Shown in pieces: positions 1 through 5,610 of a DNA stretch of 9,387 nt. This DNA is from Phycisphaerae bacterium. Lineage in GTDB: Bacteria; Planctomycetota; Phycisphaerae; UBA1845; PWPN01. Where the stretch lies: positions 1 through 9,387 of the forward strand of contig PWPN01000023.1 of the NCBI GenBank assembly GCA_003557125.1. The letters run 5' to 3'. The notes beneath the pieces were generated by a model. It saw only the letters and a list, made by a program, of their open reading frames with translations, did no database searches and was not told the DNA's origin. Each line of letters starts with the position of its first letter. Within the stretch, counting starts at the first letter, position 1. The translations under genes and the position numbers were made by a program.

Positions 1-179
1 ATGACCGCCTGGAACCGGTTCAGGATCGTCTCGTGCGTAATGTTCAGCAGGATCATCGCGCCGAGCAGGACGACGGCCGCTGTCAGGTCCGCGCTCTTGG
101 GGACCTGGCCGCGGTTGCGGGCTTCCTCGCGACGACGCGGGGTTGCCGGTTCGGTCCGATCTTGTGCGGTATCAGCCAT
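1..179 (-). CDS. flhB: Flagellar export gate protein FlhB, N-terminal part (runs off the window)
   Basis: FlhB is the membrane switch of the flagellar type III export apparatus; it binds the FliP-FliQ-FliR gate and changes substrate specificity from rod/hook to filament. Only the first 59 codons are in the window; the gene continues past base 1. The visible protein has the typical FlhB opening: a short acidic/polar leader (MADTAQDRTEPATP), then the basic stretch RRREEARNRGQVPKS at residues 15-29, which resembles the family signature 'KR.eAR.kGqv.kS', then the start of the first membrane segment (about residues 33-47). The ATG at 179 has a GGAG about ten bases upstream. It lies 30 bases after the fliR stop codon, the usual fliR-flhB neighbourhood. 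The autocleavage NPTH site would lie in the missing C-terminal half and cannot be judged. Identity is secure from motif and position. Confidence 0.93.
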   Translation of the reverse strand, partial: MADTAQDRTEPATPRRREEARNRGQVPKSADLTAAVVLLGAMILLNITHETILNRFQAV

Positions 180-209
180 CGAGCGACGCTCCGTCTTACG
201 GTCGGGCGA

Positions 210-998
210 TCAGAGCAAAGGCAACCCCAGCAGGGTGCGTACGCCGTCCACCGCCTGTGCGACCGAATCGAGTACGACGGCTTCCAACGACATCACGGTC
301 AGCGCCATCATGACCAGCGCGATGAGGATCTTGATGGGAAAACCGACCGCGAGAATGTTCAGCTGCGGCATCGTGCGCGAGATGAATCCCAGCGTCATGA
401 ATGCCAACAGCAAAGCCAGGACAATGGGGCCGCCCACGCGAATGGCCAGCCCGAACGACACCGCCAGGATGTTGACCGTCAGGGCAAGCGCCTGCTCGGT
501 CATGCTGAATCCCAGCAGGGGAATCGTCTCGAAACTGTCGAGCAGCGCGCGGATCAGCGCATGATGGCCTCGCACGCTCAAAAAGATCAGCATCGATATG
601 TAGAAATAGAGTTCGGACGCGATGGGCAGACTCGAATCGAGCATCGGGTTGAAGACTTCGCCCAGGGCCATGCCCGCCTGCTGGCTGGCCATCTGGATGC
701 CGAGCTGGACAGCCATGAAGATGGCTGCGACGGAAAACCCGATAAGCCAGCCCAGTGCCAGCTCGCTCGCCAGTCCGCCGGCGGCCGTGGCCAGGTCGGC
801 AGGCAACGCGACCTGCGCGTGGGCCGTGATCAGCGGAAAGACCGCGGCAGCCAGGGCGATCACGAACAGCGCCTTGATGCGCATGGGGATCATCGAGCCG
901 CTGAAAAACGGCGCCGCGATCGCGATCCCGGAGACGCGCGCCACCACGAGCAGGTACGCAGGCAGTTCTCCGTAAATGGACATCCAGCCGAACGGCAT
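210..998 (-). CDS. fliR: Flagellar export gate protein FliR
   Basis: FliR is an integral membrane component of the flagellar type III export gate and assembles with FliP and FliQ at the centre of the basal body MS ring. The 262-residue product matches the usual family length (about 255-265). Hydrophobic segments lie roughly at residues 12-31, 40-59, 76-100, 129-142, 172-208 and 213-240. Family-like motifs are visible: ELALGWLIGFSV near 79-90, the Gln/Gly-rich helix with QQAGMALGEVFNPMLD at 106-121, and MPQLNILAVGFPIKILIAL near 210-228. I chose the ATG at 998 because AAGGGA lies about nine bases upstream; the frame extends in-frame to a GTG at 1016 without better support. It is separated from fliQ by 292 bases of repeats, an unusual break in a block that is normally tight, and is followed by flhB after 30 bases. 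Confidence 0.95.
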   Translation of the reverse strand: MPFGWMSIYGELPAYLLVVARVSGIAIAAPFFSGSMIPMRIKALFVIALAAAVFPLITAHAQVALPADLATAAGGLASELALGWLIGFSVAAIFMAVQLGIQMASQQAGMALGEVFNPMLDSSLPIASELYFYISMLIFLSVRGHHALIRALLDSFETIPLLGFSMTEQALALTVNILAVSFGLAIRVGGPIVLALLLAFMTLGFISRTMPQLNILAVGFPIKILIALVMMALTVMSLEAVVLDSVAQAVDGVRTLLGLPLL

Positions 999-1076
999 CT
1001 TCGACGATCCCTTCACTGCTCACTACTCACAGCGCAGTGGCACACAGACATTTGTTCGTTCAGCACGCTTGCTCCG

Positions 1077-1093
1077 ACGGGCGAGACGCCCGT
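1077..1093. repeat. Perfect inverted repeat, 7-bp arms, 3-base loop
   Basis: ACGGGCG (1077-1083), AGA, CGCCCGT (1087-1093). The arms pair perfectly. There is no T-run on either side, so it does not look like an intrinsic terminator. It joins directly onto the 14-bp tandem array at 1090 and looks like the 'head' of a dispersed repeat element. Confidence 0.8.
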
Positions 1094-1173
1094 ACCACCC
1101 TGTTTTTACGACCCTGTCCGTGCCACCCTGTCCGTACCACCCTGTCCGTACCACCCTACCCGTGCCACCCTGT
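1090..1173. repeat. Six tandem 14-bp units
   Basis: The unit is CCGTACCACCCTGT. Copies start at 1090, 1104, 1118, 1132, 1146 and 1160. Copies 1 and 4 are identical to the consensus; copies 3 and 6 carry G for A (CCGTGCC...); copy 5 ends AC instead of GT; copy 2 is the most diverged (TTTTACGACCCTGT). The array is in register with no spacer. The unit length is not a multiple of three, and no reading frame through it looks like a gene. Confidence 0.9.
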
Positions 1174-1235
1174 AGCGGCTGTCCCCCGTGCGGCCGTCCC
1201 TCCGACTTCGCTACGCTTCGCTGCGACGAGCGTCT

Positions 1236-1270
1236 GATCCGAGCCGCGACCGTGAGGGAGCGGTCCGTGA
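1236..1270. repeat. Probable dispersed intergenic repeat ('SRDREGAV' type)
   Basis: This segment contains CGACCGTGAGGGAGCGGTC, with GACCG (1248-1252) and CGGTC (1261-1265) as short inverted arms around TGAGGGAG. I recognise the spurious translation SRDREGAV as recurring in intergenic DNA of planctomycete-like genomes. That attribution is from memory and not from a search. Confidence 0.5.
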
Positions 1271-1290
1271 CAGCCCTCCCTGCCTTCCTG

Positions 1291-1551
1291 CTAAAAAGGC
1301 GACTCGCCGAACAGCACGCGTGCGTATTCGAGCAATCGCCCAGCCAACCACGGCACGAGCACGATGGCCAACCCGATCATGGCCATGATCTTGGGCACGA
1401 AGCTGAGCGTCTGTTCCTGGAGTTGCGTCATCGACTGGAACAGCGCGATGGCCAACCCCACGACCAGGCCGATCCCCATCACCGGCCCGCCCACGAGCAG
1501 TACCATGAGCAGGGCTTCGCGCCCCATGTCCAACGCTTCCTGGACGTTCAC
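1291..1551 (-). CDS. fliQ: Flagellar export gate protein FliQ
   Basis: FliQ is the small two-helix subunit of the flagellar type III export gate. The 86-residue product is close to the normal 88-90. It has two hydrophobic helices (about residues 12-38 and 52-72) joined by the highly conserved polar loop LFQSMTQLQEQTLSFVPKI at residues 37-55, which is diagnostic. The start is GTG at 1551: it is preceded by GGGGGAGGTGA, a near-perfect ribosome binding site with nine bases between GGAGG and the GTG. The start lies 24 bases after the fliP stop, so the two are very likely co-translated from one message. Downstream comes a 292-base repeat-filled gap before fliR. Confidence 0.96.
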   Translation of the reverse strand: MNVQEALDMGREALLMVLLVGGPVMGIGLVVGLAIALFQSMTQLQEQTLSFVPKIMAMIGLAIVLVPWLAGRLLEYARVLFGESPF

Positions 1552-1575
1552 AGCCGGTCACCTCCCCCGGTGCCG

Positions 1576-2421
1576 TCAGGCCGAGAAACCCGACAGCAAC
1601 GAAGCCACCACGAGATGCCACCCGTCCGCCAGCACGAACAGCAGAAGCTTGAACGGCAGCGAAATCAGCACGGGCGGCAGCATGAGCATCCCCATCGAGA
1701 TGAGCACCGTCGCGATCACCATGTCGATCACCAGGAACGGCAGATAGATCCGAAAGCCCATCACGAATGCGGTCTTCAGTTCGCTGAGTATGAAGGCAGG
1801 CACGAGCACGCTCGTCGCGACGTCTTCGCGCCGGACCGGCTCGCCGACGGCGATGCTGCGCTTCTGCTGATATTCCAGCAGCAGATAAATGTCTTCCTCG
1901 TTCTGAACGCGTTCGATCTGGTCGAACATGAAGTCGCGCATGTGCGCTTCGGCGATGCGCCAGGCGCGTTCCTGCGTCATGTCCGGCGCATTGTCGAGCC
2001 AGGGCGCGACCGCCTCGGCGTAGATCTTCTCGTATGTCGGGGACATGATGAGGAAGCTGAGAAACAGCGACAGGCCGACGAGGATCTGGCTGGGCGGAAG
2101 CTGCTGGGTGCCCAGCGCCTGCCGCAACAGGCCGAGCACGATGAGAATCCGCGTGAAGCTGGTCGTCATGATGACCAGGGACGGCGCGAGGGTCAGCACC
2201 GTCATGATGACGAAAATCTTGAGCGTCGCGCTGACTTCTTCGCGCGTCTGGGCGGTGGGCAGGACGCTGTCCAAGGCCGGCAGCGCAAGATGCGAATTGT
2301 CGATGACCGCCCCGCCGCTTTCGGCCGCCAACGCGGGGTCCGTCTGCGCGCAGACGACGGGCGTCAGGGCAAGAACCGCCCAGACCGCGACCCGCAAGGG
2401 TGAGCCTCCATGCTCGTACAT
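1576..2421 (-). CDS. fliP: Flagellar export gate protein FliP
   Basis: FliP forms the core ring of the flagellar export gate with FliQ and FliR. From the ATG at 2421 the protein has 281 residues, somewhat longer than the common 245-255. It opens with a signal-peptide-like segment (about residues 10-25), which fits the cleavable signal known for FliP, then a short periplasmic stretch and the conserved core: SFTRILIVLGLLRQALG (88-104), TQQLPPSQILVGLSLFLSFLIM (105-126), a cytoplasmic/periplasmic domain, and the closing hydrophobic pair with LPFLVIDMVIATVLISMGM (227-245) and the segment at 250-266. The ATG has CGGAG nine bases upstream. A rival start is TTG at 2397, seven bases after a perfect GGAGG (2405-2409), which would give a cleaner signal peptide (MRVAVWAVLALTPVVCAQ). 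It lies between fliO (85-base gap) and fliQ (24-base gap). Confidence 0.95.
   Translation of the reverse strand: MYEHGGSPLRVAVWAVLALTPVVCAQTDPALAAESGGAVIDNSHLALPALDSVLPTAQTREEVSATLKIFVIMTVLTLAPSLVIMTTSFTRILIVLGLLRQALGTQQLPPSQILVGLSLFLSFLIMSPTYEKIYAEAVAPWLDNAPDMTQERAWRIAEAHMRDFMFDQIERVQNEEDIYLLLEYQQKRSIAVGEPVRREDVATSVLVPAFILSELKTAFVMGFRIYLPFLVIDMVIATVLISMGMLMLPPVLISLPFKLLLFVLADGWHLVVASLLSGFSA
2405..2409 (-). promoter_or_regulatory. Strong alternative ribosome binding site inside the start of fliP
   Basis: On the minus strand GGAGG is followed by a seven-base spacer and TTG at 2397. It competes with the CGGAG that serves the ATG at 2421. If used, FliP would be 273 residues and its signal peptide would begin MRVAVWAVLAL. 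Confidence 0.4.
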
Positions 2422-2469
2422 GCCGCGCAACTCCGTCGCGACGTTCCCGATTAAATTACCGCAGCCAAA

Positions 2470-2486
2470 GCGACGTCCCGCGTCGC
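2470..2486. repeat. Short inverted repeat in the fliO-fliP gap
   Basis: GCGACG (2470-2475), five bases, CGTCGC (2481-2486). On the transcribed (minus) strand it is followed by only TTT and then, a few bases later, by the AT-rich GGTAATTTAATC, which stands out in this GC-rich DNA. It is too weak to call a terminator; it may be a partial attenuator or an mRNA processing structure. Confidence 0.35.
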
Positions 2487-2506
2487 CCTTGACCGCCCCG
2501 CGCCCA

Positions 2507-3481
2507 TCACATCCCGCTGCTTCCCTGGGCGAGCGTGCGAACCTTCTCGAGCAATGAACGCACGTGCCCGCCGGACCGAACCGCCTCATCGGCCGACGGC
2601 TCGGCGTAGGCGCTGACCTGCTCGCCGAACGCCTCGGCGAACTGCGCACGGATCGAGCCGCCCTCGCTGCTGGCTGCCTGACCTAGCATCCCCGCCACTT
2701 CGTCAGGATCGTCCACCTCGGCCAATGCACTCAGCCGATCCGGGCACACGCCGACCAGGACGAGTCGCCGTCCCATCTTGACCAGCACGAGCGACTGCTT
2801 CGCGGACACCGGCGTACGCGCCACGATATCGACGACCCCCGCCCCCGTCAGCATCCGCCGTACGGGCGTGAAGCGACGGATCACAGTGGCGATCAGGACG
2901 ATCAGACCCAGGACAAGCAGCAAGGGTATCAGATTTCGCCACGTCGAGGTCCTGCTCGATGCAGCCGACCGCCCCCCTTCCTGAAGAACCCGGTTCGGGT
3001 CCGACGTGCCCGGCGGCGACGCACGGTAACGAAGCAGACCCGCGCCCGATTCGCCTGCGTCGGATGCGCCCCGATCCGATTCACCGGCAACCGACCCGCT
3101 CGTCTCGATCCGCTCGCTGGGAACCCGCTCGTCGACCACCTCGACAGGAGCATCTTCGAACACCGCGACCGTCGATTCCTGCGTAACGCCCGGGCCCAGG
3201 ACATCCGGCCCCGGCAGCGCGGGGCGCGGCGGCCCCGGGTCCGTCGCCGACGCATCGTCACCACGACCCGCGTGCGGTTCAGCAGCCCGACCCGACGCCT
3301 CGCGACCCCCGTGCCGATCCAGCGCATCGCCGGCCGGCAGACGGACATTGCCCACGGTCCGCGCCGAATCGGCCCGGGCCGGATCCACATCACTCCATGG
3401 ACACACGAGTAAAAGTGCGATCAGTGACATGCGTCGGCACGTAAGGCCGACCCCGTTGACCATCCTGGTCCACATGCGCAT
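2507..3481 (-). CDS. fliO: Flagellar biosynthesis protein FliO, with a long periplasmic region
   Basis: FliO is a membrane protein that helps FliP fold and assemble during export gate formation. From the ATG at 3481 the protein has 324 residues, long for FliO (often 100-230). The order is: a short basic, then hydrophobic N-terminus (about 1-38, with RRMSLIALLLVC and ARA before D, a probable signal peptide); a low-complexity Pro/Gly/Asp/Arg-rich region (about 40-180) expected to be disordered and periplasmic; one membrane helix (NLIPLLLVLGLIVLIATVI, 183-201); and the cytoplasmic FliO domain (about 216-250, VVDIVARTPVSAKQSLVLVKMGRRLVLVGV region), with a variable tail. The start is uncertain: AGG lies six bases before 3481, and in-frame ATGs at 3475, 3463 and 3430 or a GTG at 3538 are possible. 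It sits between fliN and fliP, the expected place. Confidence 0.87.
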   Translation of the reverse strand: MRMWTRMVNGVGLTCRRMSLIALLLVCPWSDVDPARADSARTVGNVRLPAGDALDRHGGREASGRAAEPHAGRGDDASATDPGPPRPALPGPDVLGPGVTQESTVAVFEDAPVEVVDERVPSERIETSGSVAGESDRGASDAGESGAGLLRYRASPPGTSDPNRVLQEGGRSAASSRTSTWRNLIPLLLVLGLIVLIATVIRRFTPVRRMLTGAGVVDIVARTPVSAKQSLVLVKMGRRLVLVGVCPDRLSALAEVDDPDEVAGMLGQAASSEGGSIRAQFAEAFGEQVSAYAEPSADEAVRSGGHVRSLLEKVRTLAQGSSGM

Positions 3482-3500
3482 CCTGCACCTGTTCGTTGAA

Positions 3501-3518
3501 GTCGGCATCCATGCCGAC
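3501..3518. repeat. Perfect dyad, 8-bp arms, 2-base centre, upstream of fliO
   Basis: GTCGGCAT (3501-3508), CC, ATGCCGAC (3511-3518), in the 101-base fliN-fliO gap and about 20 bases before the chosen fliO start. It could be a protein-binding operator or an mRNA hairpin that affects fliO translation. No T-run follows, so it is not a standard terminator. Confidence 0.75.
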
Positions 3519-3582
3519 AAAGTACGGATCGTCGACACCTGCGAGCGACGCTGCCTCGATGCGCCGCCCGATCCACCGGAGC

Positions 3583-4107
3583 CTACATGGGCTCCTGGTG
3601 ATCGACCTGCTCGACGATCTCATTGATCCGAACGCAGAAATTGTCGTTGAGCACGAGGACCTCCCCCCGTGCAATGAGTCGATCATTGACGAATACGTCC
3701 ACGGGGTCGCCCGCGAGCTTATCGAGCTCGACCACAGCTCCTTCCCCGAGGCACAACACCTCCTCGACCGTCATCTGGCTGCGACCGAGTTCGATCTTGA
3801 CGTTGAGTTCCACGTCCCGCAGCAGCTCGATGCTCTGCCCGCTCGCGTGACTCCCTGCCAGGGCAGCCACGTCCAGCTCCGGAATCTCCATCTGCCCACC
3901 TGCATTCAGACCGACGCCGCCGGCGGACTCCTGCTCGATCGCCTCGACCATGGCCGCAGTCAGATCGTCGAAGGTACGGTCATCCGCATCCTCAACGGCC
4001 TCGTCGGTTGCGTCGGTCGTGTCGGTCGCGTCAGCACCGCCCGGCGCGGGTGCGCCGGCCGCCTCCACATCATCGTTCGTCAGGGCATCGTGCTCATCGC
4101 CGGCCAT
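3583..4107 (-). CDS. fliN: Flagellar motor switch protein FliN with an acidic N-terminal extension
   Basis: FliN forms the base of the cytoplasmic C-ring, where it helps set rotation direction and docks export substrates via FliH. The 174-residue product has a FliN/SpoA surface-presentation domain at about residues 94-168: [58 protein letters not shown] and [15 protein letters not shown] follow the family closely. The first 90 residues are acidic and low-complexity ([17 protein letters not shown], encoded in part by three 9-bp DNA repeats), with no CheC-type phosphatase domain, so this is FliN and not FliY. The ATG at 4107 has a strong AGGAGG ten bases upstream. Its upstream neighbour is fliL, only 62 bases away; the fliM gene normally found between them is absent. 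Confidence 0.94.
   Translation of the reverse strand: MAGDEHDALTNDDVEAAGAPAPGGADATDTTDATDEAVEDADDRTFDDLTAAMVEAIEQESAGGVGLNAGGQMEIPELDVAALAGSHASGQSIELLRDVELNVKIELGRSQMTVEEVLCLGEGAVVELDKLAGDPVDVFVNDRLIARGEVLVLNDNFCVRINEIVEQVDHQEPM
4003..4029. repeat. Three 9-bp tandem repeats inside fliN
   Basis: GTCGGTTGC, GTCGGTCGT, GTCGGTCGC (plus strand), with a partial fourth copy to 4035. Read on the coding strand they give Ala-Thr-Asp / Thr-Thr-Asp / Ala-Thr-Asp in the acidic leader of FliN. Being in frame, a copy-number change would lengthen or shorten the leader without breaking the gene. Confidence 0.7.
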
Positions 4108-4169
4108 GACTTCGATTCCTCCTGGGCCTTAACTTCACAAACCCTGTCCCGACCGACCGCAACAACCGC

Positions 4170-4712
4170 TCAACCATCCGTATACGGAATGATCGAAGGC
4201 ACGAGCACTTCGTGGACCGTAATCTCGTCTCCGAGAAGTGTCGACAAAGCCGCCTGGAATTGAGCGCGTAGGGTCGTCAGTTCGGTCTCCTGGAAATAGC
4301 TCGGGTCCGCCCCTCGCACGACCCGCACGAACCGGTCGCGCACCGTCTGTTTCCGCCGTTCGAGGATCTCGCGGAACGCCGGCTCGTCCTTCTCCGGTAC
4401 GACCGCGTACACGTTCATGTCATAAATGACGACACGCGGCGATTTTTCGTTCAAAGCCCGAATGTGAGCGATTTCGACCTCGGCCTTCCGCAGCGCACGT
4501 TGACCCGCGCTCGCATCCAACCCCCCGAGTTGATCTGCCAGCACCGCCTGCGGCTGAGGGACCACGTAACTTTTCACCAGGACGACAATCACCACCGCCT
4601 CGAGCACCATCACGCCCAGGATGACGCCGACCGCCTTCAAACGCTTGCGGTCTGCGCGCGGACTGCCCTCGGACTGTTCGTCTGTCCTTGCTTCATTCAC
4701 ATCATCAGCCAT
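4170..4712 (-). CDS. fliL: Flagellar basal body-associated protein FliL
   Basis: FliL is an inner-membrane protein that surrounds or supports the MotA/MotB stator and raises motor output under load. The 180-residue product has a charged cytoplasmic N-terminus (1-26), one membrane helix (about 28-50, VGVILGVMVLEAVVIVVLV), and a periplasmic FliL domain with VVIYDMNVYAVVP (94-106), a long charged helix (110-130) and a closing ALSTLLGDEITVHEVLVPSIIPY. The C-terminal end departs from the common 'V.dVyFtefvvQ' ending, so the call rests on topology, the general fold pattern and position. The ATG at 4712 overlaps the motB stop by eight bases, which points to translational coupling with MotB. The next gene is fliN and not fliM. 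Confidence 0.88.
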   Translation of the reverse strand: MADDVNEARTDEQSEGSPRADRKRLKAVGVILGVMVLEAVVIVVLVKSYVVPQPQAVLADQLGGLDASAGQRALRKAEVEIAHIRALNEKSPRVVIYDMNVYAVVPEKDEPAFREILERRKQTVRDRFVRVVRGADPSYFQETELTTLRAQFQAALSTLLGDEITVHEVLVPSIIPYTDG

Positions 4713-5544
4713 GATCGTTCCGTTCCCCGTCGGCGAAGGTTTCGTTCTCCACGGCTGTGGGGTCCGTGCGTACGACGATCTTCACACAAGCGCTCCCAAT
4801 CCCCTTCCCGGACACCGTCAACGTGATCCGTCCCGGTTCGATGCCACCGGCCATCAGCGCCGCACTCAAAGCCCGGCCCCGTTCGTAGGCCAGCTCGTGC
4901 GCGTCGCGCCAGGGCGTCTCCCGCGGCAAGGGCTCATCCCCCGCCTGCAATCGGACCTCCAGGGACGACCCGCCCTCGTCCAGATGATCGGCCAGGACGG
5001 ACAACAGCCGCTCGGCCGGCGGCGCGAGGTCCGTCCCCGAATCCTCGAAACACGCCTCGACCGGAATGCGGAACTCGATACGTCCCGGTTCGGACCGCAT
5101 CCGGCACGGAGCGATCGGCCGATCCGTGCCATCGCTCAAACGAACATCCAGCCCGCCATCCCGGTCGAGCTGTTCGAGCCGCTCCCGGAGCGTTCGCGGA
5201 CGATTCATCTCCTGCAGCGGATCACCCCCCGGGCGATCCGCATCCACGGTAAACCCGAAGGCCCGCTGCACGCTCCCAGCTACATCGAGGTAATGATCGC
5301 CGCCCTTCAGCTCGCTCATCGCAGCGATCATCACGAAAACCGCCAACAGCAGCGACATCAGGTCGCCGTACGACAGCGACCAGTCCGTGCTGTGTTCATT
5401 CGACTTCAAGCGCCGCTTCCAGAACAGCATCTCGGCGCGCGTTCCGTCCGGCGATCCTGAACGGCCGACGTTCGATCGGCCCTCCGGAGCCAACTTGGCC
5501 GTCCGTTCAACGTCGGCCGTCGTTCTTTCATCCCCATCCGACAC
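4705..5544 (-). CDS. motB: Flagellar motor stator protein MotB
   Basis: MotB pairs with MotA to form the ion-driven stator and anchors it to peptidoglycan. The 279-residue product carries the hallmark membrane segment WSLSYGDLMSLLLAVFVMIA at residues 55-74, with the ion-binding aspartate at D61. A C-terminal OmpA-like domain (about 145-262) follows a linker. The start is GTG at 5544, preceded by AAGGAGG with six bases spacing; an ATG at 5430 would place the aspartate at the more usual residue 23 but has no good ribosome binding site, so a 38-residue polar N-terminal extension is likely real. The peptidoglycan-binding motif is divergent: where 'TD..P...NweLs..RA' is expected, I read AGDEPLP...HELAYERGRAL, keeping D and R. 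The gene overlaps fliL by eight bases and follows motA by 66 bases. Confidence 0.94.
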   Translation of the reverse strand: MSDGDERTTADVERTAKLAPEGRSNVGRSGSPDGTRAEMLFWKRRLKSNEHSTDWSLSYGDLMSLLLAVFVMIAAMSELKGGDHYLDVAGSVQRAFGFTVDADRPGGDPLQEMNRPRTLRERLEQLDRDGGLDVRLSDGTDRPIAPCRMRSEPGRIEFRIPVEACFEDSGTDLAPPAERLLSVLADHLDEGGSSLEVRLQAGDEPLPRETPWRDAHELAYERGRALSAALMAGGIEPGRITLTVSGKGIGSACVKIVVRTDPTAVENETFADGERNDHG

Positions 5545-5578
5545 CAGCGGCCTCCTTGCCGTCGCCTCTCCCCTTATC

Positions 5579-5596
5579 CGTCTTCCTCCGAAGACG
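5579..5596. repeat. Hairpin in the motA-motB gap, 7-bp arms
   Basis: CGTCTTC (5579-5585), CTCC, GAAGACG (5590-5596). On the transcript the four-base loop reads GGAG. It lies upstream of, and separate from, the AAGGAGG that serves the motB GTG. No T-run follows. It may be an mRNA stability or spacing element between the two stator genes. Confidence 0.55.
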
Positions 5597-5610
5597 CGAT
5601 CCGATGGCGT

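Larger units (their letters stand above)
999..1290. repeat. Composite repeat-filled gap between fliQ and fliR
   Basis: These 292 bases separate two genes that are normally adjacent or overlapping, and I see no gene in them. From left to right on the plus strand they hold: an ACTGCTCACTACTCAC stretch near 1015-1030; a hairpin with ACGGGCG/CGCCCGT arms (1077-1093); six 14-bp tandem units (1090-1173); a degenerate CTTCGCT repeat (about 1206-1231); and a module around 1236-1270 with GACCG/CGGTC arms. Some spurious frames through it read TGETPVPP and SRDREGAV, phrases I associate with dispersed intergenic repeats in planctomycete-type genomes (recalled, not searched). No U-rich terminator is visible, so fliR and flhB may still be co-transcribed with fliQ. 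Confidence 0.8.

Noticed and set aside
999..1290. CRISPR array or transposon end in the fliQ-fliR gap
   Set aside because: The 14-bp units are contiguous without spacers, so this is not a CRISPR array. No transposase frame and no target duplication are visible.
33..2403. Long plus-strand open frames (33-1175 and 976-2403) opposite fliR, fliQ and fliP
   Set aside because: Their translations are rich in His, Arg, Gln and Asp with no domain-like pattern, as expected for antisense frames of GC-rich genes. The opposite strand encodes clear FliP, FliQ and FliR.
3390..3512. 40-codon minus-strand ORF (MDADFNEQVQDAHVDQDGQ...) between fliN and fliO
   Set aside because: Most of it overlaps fliO in another frame, it has no ribosome binding site, and part of it is the 3501-3518 dyad. 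The protein matches nothing I recognise.
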